A stretch of 27,467 nucleotides of DNA from Actinomycetes bacterium (GTDB lineage Bacteria; Actinomycetota; CALGFH01), in the NCBI GenBank assembly GCA_030152105.1, contig JASLIH010000060.1, positions 1 to 27,467 on the forward strand. The letters run 5' to 3'. The first letter of the stretch is position 1; each line of letters starts with the position of its first letter. Below the pieces are notes generated by a model. The model ran no database searches. It worked only from the letters and a program-made list of their open reading frames with translations, and was not told the DNA's origin. The position numbers and the translations under genes are program-made. Below, one piece after another: positions 21,674-27,467 of the stretch.

Positions 21674-23037
21674 GCCGTGGGCTGTGCGGCCCGCTTGCGC
21701 TCGAGCTCAGCCAGCAGGTGGTCCCGGGACGCCTCGACCAGCCGGCGTGCCGCCTCGGTGTCGGCCACGAGCTTGCCGTCGCGCTTGCGGACCTGACCGC
21801 CGATCAGCACCGTGTCGACGTTGGAGACGTCGGCGCAGTTGGTGACCGCGGCCACCGGGTCGATCACCGGGGCGACGTTGAGGGCGGTGGCGTCCAGCAG
21901 GACCACGTCGGCCTGCTTGCCGGGGGTGAGCGAGCCGGTGCGGTCCTCCAGCCCGGCCACATGGGCGCCGTTGATGGTGGCCAGCTCCAGCATCTGGCGG
22001 GACGTGAGCATGGTGTCGGAGACGTCGCCCTCGGCCCCGGCCTCCCACCCGGCCGCGTTGACGCGGGCCCGGTCGCAGGCGAAGGCGGCACGGATCTGGG
22101 TGAAGATGTCGCCGGGGGCGGTGGTGACGACGTCGATGGAGAGGCTGGGCCGCAGCCCGAACTCCATCGACTTGAGCACCGGTGGCCAGCCGTGGCCCAT
22201 CTGGGCCTCGATCTGGGGGGCGATCGAGATGGTGCCGCCGCTGTCGGCCACCAGCTGCCACTCCTCGTCGGTCAGGTAGCAGCAGTGGATATAGGTGGTG
22301 TCCGGCCCGAGCAGGCCCAGGTCGCCGAGCTGCTTGACCATGCCGAAGCGGCCGGCCGAGTGCATGGCCACGTGGATGGTGATCGGGATGCCGAGCTCGC
22401 GGGCCAGGGCCCATTCGGCCCGGACCACGTCGTTGTTGCAGTAGGTCGGGCCCCGGGTGGCCAGGGCCATGGTCAGCAGGCCGTCGCCGGAGGAGAAGTA
22501 GGTGTCGCGGACCCGCCGCACGTCGTCGGCGGGGATCGCGATCTTGCTGTTGTTCCAGTAGTCGTTCAGCGAGGTGTTGGCGCTGCCGTAGGCGTACTGG
22601 GCGCGGATGCCGGCCTCCTGGAGGCCGCGGATGCCGGCGTCGGGGTGCTCCGGGGTGTTGTTGATGTGCGACCAGTCGACCAGCGTGGTGATGCCGGCGT
22701 TGACGCACTCCAGGGCCCCGGCCAGGTTGCTGGCGTACACGTCCTCGGGCCGGTACAGGGGAGCGAACGAGTCGAGGACCTCGACGAAGTAGGTGCCGAG
22801 GGTGGCGTTGGGGGCGCAGCCGCGGATGGCCGCCTCCCAGGTGTGCCGGTGGGTGTCGACGAACCCGGGGATCACGATGCGGCCGCTGGCGTCGATCACC
22901 TCGGCGTCGGCGTCGATCCGGGGGGCGACCTGGGCGATCGTGTCGCCCTCGATGAGGACGTCGCCGGTCGGGAGGTCGCCGAGGTCAGGGTCGACGGTCA
23001 GGACGGTGCCGCCACGCAGCAGGAGCCGGTCGGCCAT
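21670..23037 (-). CDS. Amidohydrolase of the TrzN/AtzB/guanine-deaminase-like group with altered HxxE motif
   Basis: This 455-residue metal-dependent hydrolase has a composite beta-sandwich at its ends and a TIM barrel. The metal ligands are His63 and His65 (FVDTHRHTWEAA), His222 (ITIHVAMHSAG), His251 (YIHCCYLTDEEW) and Asp302 (LSIDVVTT). In deaminases of this group the third ligand lies in HxxE and the Glu is catalytic; here that position is Met225. C-terminal GSLTPGKQADVVLLD is typical of the family. Members hydrolyse or deaminate nitrogen heterocycles; the substrate here is not assignable. Start is ATG at 23037 with GAGGAGGAG upstream. It is first in a leftward operon divergent from the XRE regulator. 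Confidence 0.82.
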   Translation of the reverse strand: MADRLLLRGGTVLTVDPDLGDLPTGDVLIEGDTIAQVAPRIDADAEVIDASGRIVIPGFVDTHRHTWEAAIRGCAPNATLGTYFVEVLDSFAPLYRPEDVYASNLAGALECVNAGITTLVDWSHINNTPEHPDAGIRGLQEAGIRAQYAYGSANTSLNDYWNNSKIAIPADDVRRVRDTYFSSGDGLLTMALATRGPTYCNNDVVRAEWALARELGIPITIHVAMHSAGRFGMVKQLGDLGLLGPDTTYIHCCYLTDEEWQLVADSGGTISIAPQIEAQMGHGWPPVLKSMEFGLRPSLSIDVVTTAPGDIFTQIRAAFACDRARVNAAGWEAGAEGDVSDTMLTSRQMLELATINGAHVAGLEDRTGSLTPGKQADVVLLDATALNVAPVIDPVAAVTNCADVSNVDTVLIGGQVRKRDGKLVADTEAARRLVEASRDHLLAELERKRAAQPTA

Positions 23038-23139
23038 TGGTACTCCTCCTCGTCGAAGAGCGACCTGATGTCGGCGGGAGCATAGCGCGTGTCCAGTGGC
23101 GCTGAACAGTGGGCTGGGGCGCTCTGTACACTTCCTGCC
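23038..23139. promoter_or_regulatory. Divergent control region with interrupted inverted repeat
   Basis: On the plus strand TACACT lies at 23127-23132, eight bases before the regulator ATG at 23140, predicting a leaderless message. On the minus strand TATGCT lies at 23079-23084 for the amidohydrolase operon. Between them TGTCCAG-N5-CTGAACA at 23090-23108 forms an inverted repeat with one mismatch. It overlaps both probable -35 regions and is a good operator candidate for the XRE-cupin regulator. Confidence 0.5.
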
Positions 23140-23781
23140 ATGACCGCCACCGGCGACGACCAGGCCGCCCAGCCGGCCACCGCCGGCCCTCCCGCCCTCG
23201 ACCTGGGCGGCCGGCTCCGGGCCGAGCGTCTCGGCCAGGGGATCGGGCTGCGCGAGATGGCCAGGCGCCTTGGGATCAGCGCCAGCGCCCTCTCCCAGAT
23301 CGAGACCGGCAAGGCCCAGCCGTCGGTGAGCAAGCTGTTCGACATCGTCAACCTGCTGGGGGTCTCGGTCGACGGCCTGCTGACCGGCGACGGCGCCCCG
23401 CCGGTGGTCGTTCCCCGTGGTCAGGAAGGGTTCTTCTCCCACCAGCAGGCCGGCCAGCACGAGACCCTCGAGCTGGAGTCGGGGGTCCTGTGGCGGCGGC
23501 TCACCGCCGGGTCGTTCCCCGGGGTCGAGTTCCTCGACGTCGAGTACGAGCCGGGCGCCTGCTCCTCGAGCGAGGGCGGCTTCATGCGCCACGCCGGCCA
23601 GGAGTTCGGCTACCTGCTGTCAGGCCGGCTCCAGGTCGACGTCGGCTTCGAGCGCTACCAGCTGGGCCCCGGCGACTCGATCAGCTTCCCCGCCACCACC
23701 CCGCACCGGCTGGCCAACGACGGGCCCGAGCCGGCCCGGGCCGTCTGGTGCATCCTCGGCCGCCATCGAGGCGTTCAGTAG
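23140..23781 (+). CDS. XRE-family transcriptional regulator with C-terminal cupin sensor
   Basis: The 213-residue product has a helix-turn-helix at about residues 24-80 (RLRAERLGQGIGLREMARRLGISASALSQIETGKAQPSVSKL in two helices and recognition helix). A cupin_2 domain at about 145-205 follows (HAGQEFGYLLSGRLQVDVG; YQLGPGDSISFPATTPH). Proteins with this layout, such as the PuuR type, sense small catabolites and usually repress adjacent catabolic genes. The ATG at 23140 lies eight bases after a TACACT -10 box and has no ribosome site, consistent with leaderless translation. An upstream in-frame ATG at 23089 would cross the promoter. It probably controls the divergent amidohydrolase operon and perhaps the M24-E1 genes downstream. 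Confidence 0.88.
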   Translation: MTATGDDQAAQPATAGPPALDLGGRLRAERLGQGIGLREMARRLGISASALSQIETGKAQPSVSKLFDIVNLLGVSVDGLLTGDGAPPVVVPRGQEGFFSHQQAGQHETLELESGVLWRRLTAGSFPGVEFLDVEYEPGACSSSEGGFMRHAGQEFGYLLSGRLQVDVGFERYQLGPGDSISFPATTPHRLANDGPEPARAVWCILGRHRGVQ

Positions 23782-23784
23782 CAC

Positions 23785-23813
23785 TTGACGCCCGGGCGCC
23801 GATGGCGTACTTC
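23785..23813 (+). promoter_or_regulatory. Candidate promoter of the M24-E1 operon
   Basis: TTGACG at 23785-23790 and TACTTC at 23808-23813 are separated by 17 bases, in the 59-base gap after the regulator gene. A GAGGAGAGGG ribosome site follows at about 23829-23838. The -35 is strong; the -10 is weak. Confidence 0.4.
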
Positions 23814-23840
23814 CGAAGTCCACCGGACGAGGAGAGGGCC

Positions 23841-25166
23841 ATGGGGATCCGGACGTACGGTCCGAACGCGGTCGACTGGGAGGAGCGGGTCGACACCGGC
23901 CGGCTCCGCACCCAGCGGCTGGCGCGGCTCAAGGAGTCGCTGGACCGCTCGGAGCTGGGGGCGCTGCTCAGCTTCGACTTCCACAACATCCGCTACATGA
24001 CCTCGACCCACATCGGCACCTGGGCGATGGACAAGCTGATCCGCTTCGCGCTGCTGCCCCGGGGCGGCGAGCCGGTCATCTGGGACTTCGGCTCGGCCGC
24101 CCGCCACCACCAGCTCTACAACCCCTGGCTCGACGGCCGGCCGGACGACCCCGAGAAGGGCCGGGCCCGGGCCGGGATCTCCACCCTGCGGGGCGCCTTC
24201 AACCCGGCCGCCGGCATCGCCGAGGGCGTCGCGGCCAAGGTCCGGCGGGAGCTCGAGGCCCACGGGCTGGCCGGCGAGCCGGTCGGCATCGACGTGGCCG
24301 AGCTGCCGGTGCTGGCGGCCATGGAGGCGGCCGGCCTCCAGGTGGTCGACGGCCAGCAGGTGTTCCTGGACGCCCGCCGGATCAAGACCCTCGACGAGAT
24401 CACGCTGCTGACCATGGCCGCGACCATGGTCGACGCCGCCTACGACGAGCTGTATGAGTTCCTGCGCCCCGGGGTCAGGGAGAACGAGTGCGTCGGCCTG
24501 GTCGCCAAGGTCCTCTACGACCTCGGCTCCGAGCACGTCGAGGGGGTCAACGCCATCTCCGGGGAGCGCTGCTCGCCCCATCCCCACGTCTACTCCGACC
24601 GGATCCTGCGCCCCGGCGACCCGGCCTTCTTCGACATCCTGCACAGCTACAACGGCTACCGGACCTGCTACTACCGCTGCTTCGCGGTCGGCAGCGCGTC
24701 GCCGGCCATGCGCGACGCCTACGTCCGCTGCCGCGACTACATGGACGAGGCCATCGCCCTGGTCAAGCCGGGGGCGACCACCGCCGACATCGTGTCGGTG
24801 TGGCCGGCGGCCACCGAGTTCGGCTTCCCCGACGAGGAGGCCGCCTTCGCCCTCCAGTACGGCCACGGGGTCGGGCTGTCCATCTGGGAGAAGCCGATCT
24901 TCAGCCGGCTGGTCTCCCTCGACCACCCCGAGGTGCTGGAGGAGGGCATGCTGTTCGCCCTCGAGACCTACTGGCCGGCCTCCGACGGCTGGTCGGCGGC
25001 CCGGATCGAGGAGGAGGTGGTGGTCACCGCCGACGGCTGCGAGGTCATCACCAAGTTCCCGGCCGAGGAGCTGCTGGTCGCCGGCCAGCGCTACTGGGCC
25101 GCCGGCGGCCCCCTGCCCACCACCCGCGAGGCCGAGTCCCACCGCAACCGGCAGGTGCGCTCATGA
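23841..25166 (+). CDS. M24 (creatinase/Xaa-Pro peptidase-like) family hydrolase, DddP-like branch, one metal ligand changed
   Basis: This 441-residue pita-bread-fold protein has an N-terminal creatinase-like domain (LGALLSFDFHNIRYMT) and a C-terminal catalytic domain. Of the five canonical metal ligands, Asp265 (FFDILHSYNGY), His342 (GHGVGLSIWEKP), Glu375 (FALETYW) and Glu390 (RIEEEVVVT) are present. The second Asp position reads Cys276 (YRTCYYRCF). The N-terminal pattern recalls the M24 branch that includes the DMSP lyase DddP and Xaa-Pro dipeptidase-like proteins of unknown substrate. Enzymes of this fold hydrolyse C-N bonds or act as lyases. The ATG at 23841 has a good ribosome site. Its stop overlaps the E1 alpha start as ATGA. 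Confidence 0.82.
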   Translation: MGIRTYGPNAVDWEERVDTGRLRTQRLARLKESLDRSELGALLSFDFHNIRYMTSTHIGTWAMDKLIRFALLPRGGEPVIWDFGSAARHHQLYNPWLDGRPDDPEKGRARAGISTLRGAFNPAAGIAEGVAAKVRRELEAHGLAGEPVGIDVAELPVLAAMEAAGLQVVDGQQVFLDARRIKTLDEITLLTMAATMVDAAYDELYEFLRPGVRENECVGLVAKVLYDLGSEHVEGVNAISGERCSPHPHVYSDRILRPGDPAFFDILHSYNGYRTCYYRCFAVGSASPAMRDAYVRCRDYMDEAIALVKPGATTADIVSVWPAATEFGFPDEEAAFALQYGHGVGLSIWEKPIFSRLVSLDHPEVLEEGMLFALETYWPASDGWSAARIEEEVVVTADGCEVITKFPAEELLVAGQRYWAAGGPLPTTREAESHRNRQVRS

Positions 25167-26161
25167 CCGTCGTGTCCGAGGAGCCCCGGGTCGAGGAGCT
25201 GCTGGAGCTGTACCAGAGGATGGCCGTGATCCGGGCCACCGAGAAGGCGGCCTACGACCTGTTCGTGGCCGGCCTCGTGAAAGGGACCACCCACCTGGCG
25301 TCCGGCCAGGAGGCGGTGGCGGTGGGGGCCAGCGCCGCCCTGGAGCCGGACGACTACGTGTTCGCCACCTACCGCGGCCACCACCACGCCATCGCCCGCG
25401 GGGCCAGCCCCGAGGGCTGCCTGGCCGAGCTGATGAGCCGGGCCACCGGGCTGTGCGGGGCCAAGGGCGGCTCCATGCACCTGACCGTGGCCGACCACAA
25501 CATGCTCGGCTCGTACGCGATCGTCGGGGCGCATCTGCCGATCGCCTGCGGGGCCGCCTGGTCGGCCAAGCTGCGGGGGACGAGCCAGGTCGCGGTGGCC
25601 TTCTTCGGCGACGGGGCGACCAACATCGGCGCCTTCCACGAGGCCCTCAACCTTGCCGCCGTATGGCGGCTGCCGGTGCTGTTCGTCTGCGAGAACAACC
25701 TCTACATGGAGTACACCTCGATCAAGACCGTGACCGCGGTCGCCCAGCCGGCCGCCGGGCGCGCCCCCGCCTACCAGCTCCCGGCCGAGGTGATCGACGG
25801 CAACGACGTTGTCGCCGTGCAGCACGCCGTCGCCGCCGCCGCCGCCCGGGCCCGGGCCGGCGACGGCCCGACGGTGATCGAGGCCCTGACCTACCGCCAG
25901 TACGGGCACTCGCGCGGCGACCCCGGCAAGTACCGGCCCCAGGAGGAGGTCGACGCCTGGCTCAAGCGCGACCCGCTGCTGGTCCTGGCCGAGCGGCTGC
26001 GCGACCGCGGGGTCGACCAGCCGGCCATCGACCAGCTGGACGCCAGCGCCCGCGAGGAGGTGGCGGCCGCGGTCGAGAGGGCCAAGGCGGCCCCGCCCCC
26101 CAGCGAGGAGACTGCCTTCACCGACGTCTGGGCGGACGGAGGTGCCCAATGGCGGACCTGA
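25163..26161 (+). CDS. Thiamine-pyrophosphate-dependent dehydrogenase E1 component, alpha subunit (pyruvate/acetoin type)
   Basis: The 332-residue product has the E1 alpha features HLASGQEAVAVG, YRGHHHAIARG, GGSMHL and the TPP/Mg motif GDGATNIGAFHEALNLAA beginning at Gly149 and ending with ENN near 177-179. The loop YRQYGHSRGDPGKYR is the usual active-site loop of the family. Together with the beta subunit it decarboxylates a 2-oxoacid, or cleaves acetoin, and passes the acyl unit to a lipoyl E2. No E2 or E3 gene is in the window, so it must borrow them or they lie to the right. Length and sequence fit the acetoin dehydrogenase/short 2-oxoacid branch. The start overlaps the M24 stop as ATGA. 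Confidence 0.9.
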   Translation: MTVVSEEPRVEELLELYQRMAVIRATEKAAYDLFVAGLVKGTTHLASGQEAVAVGASAALEPDDYVFATYRGHHHAIARGASPEGCLAELMSRATGLCGAKGGSMHLTVADHNMLGSYAIVGAHLPIACGAAWSAKLRGTSQVAVAFFGDGATNIGAFHEALNLAAVWRLPVLFVCENNLYMEYTSIKTVTAVAQPAAGRAPAYQLPAEVIDGNDVVAVQHAVAAAAARARAGDGPTVIEALTYRQYGHSRGDPGKYRPQEEVDAWLKRDPLLVLAERLRDRGVDQPAIDQLDASAREEVAAAVERAKAAPPPSEETAFTDVWADGGAQWRT

Positions 26162-27135
26162 TCACCTACCGGGAGGCGGTCGCCGCCGGGATCGCCCAGG
26201 AGATGCGCCGCGACGACACGGTGGTCTGCCTCGGCGAGGACATCGGCGCCGCCGAGGGGGTGTTCAAGACGGCCGCCGGGCTGTTCGCCGAGTTCGGCCC
26301 CGAACGGGTCTGGGACACCCCGATCAGCGAGCAGGCGATCGCCGGGGCGGCCATGGGCGCGGCCATGACCGGGATGCGCCCGGTGGCCGAGATCATGTTC
26401 TCCGACTTCCTGGCCTGCTGCTGGGACTATGTGGCCAACGAGATCCCCAAGATGCGCTACATGACCGGCGGCCAGGTCAGCGTCCCCCTGGTGATCCGCA
26501 CCGCCAACGGCAGCGGTCTCGGCTTCGGGGCCCAGCACTCCCAGCCGGTCGAGAACTGGGCCTTCGCCGTGCCCGGGCTCAAGATCGCCGCCCCCTCGAC
26601 CCCGGCCGACATGGTCGGGCTGATGGCCGCGGCCATCCGCAGCGACGACCCGGTGCTGGTGTTCGAGCACAAGGCCCTGTTCGCCACCAAGGGCGACCCG
26701 CCACCGCCCGGCGACCACGTGGTCGAGCTGGGCACCGCCGAGATCCGCCGCCCCGGCGGCGACGTCACCCTGGTCGCCCTGGCCTCGACCGTCCCCACGG
26801 CCCTGGCCGCGGCCGAGCGGCTGGCCGCCGACGGCGTCGACGCCGAGGTCATCGACCTTCGCTGCCTGGTCCCCCTGGACGCCCGGACCGTGCTCGACTC
26901 GGTGGCCAGGACCAGCCGCCTGGTGATCGTCGAGGAGAACCCCTACCAGGGCGGCTGGGGCGGCACCCTGGCCTCGATCGCCGCCGAGGAGGCGTTCTAC
27001 GACCTGGACGCCCCCATCCGCCGGGTGGCCAGCGCCTGTGTCCCGCTGCCGTTCGCGGCCAACCTCGAACAGGCCGTCGTGCCCACCGCCGACCGGGTCG
27101 CCGCGGTCGTCCGGGAGGTCCTCGACACCGCCTGA
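26149..27135 (+). CDS. Thiamine-pyrophosphate-dependent dehydrogenase E1 component, beta subunit
   Basis: This 328-residue transketolase-like beta subunit has the family start ITYREAVAAGIAQEMRRD, VVCLGEDIG, the DTPISEQAIAGAAMGAAMTG segment, QHSQPVENWAFAVPGLKIAAPSTP, and VIVEENPYQGGWG in the C-terminal domain. It forms the alpha2beta2 E1 with the preceding gene, which its start overlaps by 13 bases. The true substrate (pyruvate, a branched 2-oxoacid, acetoin or a catabolic analogue) cannot be fixed from sequence. A promoter for the next gene overlaps its last codons. Confidence 0.92.
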   Translation: MADLITYREAVAAGIAQEMRRDDTVVCLGEDIGAAEGVFKTAAGLFAEFGPERVWDTPISEQAIAGAAMGAAMTGMRPVAEIMFSDFLACCWDYVANEIPKMRYMTGGQVSVPLVIRTANGSGLGFGAQHSQPVENWAFAVPGLKIAAPSTPADMVGLMAAAIRSDDPVLVFEHKALFATKGDPPPPGDHVVELGTAEIRRPGGDVTLVALASTVPTALAAAERLAADGVDAEVIDLRCLVPLDARTVLDSVARTSRLVIVEENPYQGGWGGTLASIAAEEAFYDLDAPIRRVASACVPLPFAANLEQAVVPTADRVAAVVREVLDTA

Positions 27136-27150
27136 CCGGTCGCCTATGGT
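27122..27150 (+). promoter_or_regulatory. Promoter for the exported-protein gene at the right edge
   Basis: TCGACA at 27122-27127 (five of six matches to TTGACA) and TATGGT at 27145-27150 are separated by exactly 17 bases. The -35 box lies within the end of the E1 beta gene. Predicted transcription starts near 27157, leaving a leader of about 33 bases before the ATG at 27190. Confidence 0.55.
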
Positions 27151-27189
27151 GCCGTCGCGAGTGCCGACGTCGACCGGGGGGGCCGGGAG

Positions 27190-27467
27190 ATGGCCGTTGG
27201 TGGCCGCGCTGCGGCCGTGGCCGGGTTGCTGCTGATCGCCGGGGTCGGCGTGGTGGCGCCCGAGGCCCCGGCGGCCGTCCACGGCAGCTACCGGCCACTG
27301 GTGGCCAACTACGGCCTCGACAAGCTGTTCCGGCAGGCGACCTGGGCGGAGCTGGCCGGCCACCGCTACCGGGGCCAGCTGACCATCCTGCGCAGCCAGG
27401 ACGTGCTCCAGCTGCTGGCCGACCACCCCGACGTCTACATGATCCCCGACCCCAAGTACGCCCGGCC
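27190..27467 (+). CDS. Exported protein, N-terminal part (cut by window edge)
   Basis: From ATG at 27190 the frame is open to the window end for about 92 codons. It begins with a signal-peptide-like segment (basic GGR, then AVAGLLLIAGVGVVAP, with a probable cleavage site near PAAVHG). The mature part continues SYRPLVANYGLDKLFRQ and later ILRSQDVLQLLADHPDVYMIPDP. A G-rich run about seven bases upstream can act as the ribosome site. No family is recognised from this fragment. It has its own promoter and is therefore not part of the E1 operon. Confidence 0.65.
   Translation, partial: MAVGGRAAAVAGLLLIAGVGVVAPEAPAAVHGSYRPLVANYGLDKLFRQATWAELAGHRYRGQLTILRSQDVLQLLADHPDVYMIPDPKYAR

Noticed and set aside
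20783..23037. Allantoin/purine degradation operon based on the ureidoglycine-aminohydrolase-like bicupin
   Set aside because: No allantoinase, allantoate amidohydrolase or ureidoglycolate enzyme is present, and the amidohydrolase lacks the deaminase Glu; the bicupin fold alone does not fix the function.
1..27467. Mobile elements, CRISPR arrays, tRNA genes or phage remnants
   Set aside because: No transposase or integrase-like protein, direct repeat array, cloverleaf or marked shift in composition was seen; the window is continuous metabolic coding sequence.

Overview
The window is about 27.5 kb of very GC-rich, densely coded bacterial DNA. Neighbouring stop and start codons often overlap as ATGA or GTGA, GTG starts are common, several promoters have only a -10 box or look leaderless, and an actinobacterial-style ATP-dependent DNA ligase lies at the left edge. 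Together these suggest an Actinomycetota member; the genus cannot be read from the sequence. No gap between genes exceeds about 105 bases. I saw no tRNA, rRNA, CRISPR array, transposase or attachment site.

Left edge (1-1354): the N-terminus of a probable DNA ligase on the minus strand, then divergently a HAD-family hydrolase and a PNPOx-like flavoprotein.

Aromatic catabolic region (1356-16729): two divergent operons start at about 8700-8800. The rightward operon holds an unknown protein and an IclR regulator. These are followed by the 4-oxalocrotonate branch of catechol meta-cleavage: hydratase, acylating acetaldehyde dehydrogenase, 4-hydroxy-2-oxovalerate aldolase, 4-oxalocrotonate decarboxylase, tautomerase and semialdehyde dehydrogenase. 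A Rieske ferredoxin and a second HAD hydrolase are embedded among them, and eight of the joints are 4-base overlaps. The leftward operon supplies two tandem catechol 2,3-dioxygenases, then a histidine phosphatase, a stand-alone ATP-grasp half of a PEP-synthase-type enzyme, a phosphohistidine-domain partner, a homomeric-type Rieske oxygenase and a small zinc-ribbon protein. The split ATP-grasp/phosphohistidine pair has the layout of phenylphosphate synthase (PpsB/PpsA) and of the 4-cresol-phosphorylating CreHI enzyme. The main hypothesis is therefore an aerobic pathway that phosphorylates a phenolic substrate, oxidises the aryl phosphate with a Rieske oxygenase instead of the P450 of the Cre pathway, removes the phosphate, and cleaves the resulting catechol in the meta position to pyruvate and acetyl-CoA.

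Middle (16827-19112): a small anchored or secreted protein with a Pro/Ala linker, a strong hairpin terminator, and a fusion of a degenerate receiver domain to a thioredoxin-reductase-like flavoprotein.

Right region (19150-27135): a second, unassigned catabolic locus. Leftward from 23037 lie an amidohydrolase, a bicupin, an atypical SDR and a beta-hydroxyacid dehydrogenase. Rightward from 23140 lie an XRE-cupin regulator, an M24-family hydrolase and the alpha and beta subunits of a 2-oxoacid/acetoin-type dehydrogenase E1. Three of these enzymes lack residues normally essential in their families, which hints at unusual chemistry or subfamilies. The right edge holds the start of an exported protein with its own promoter.
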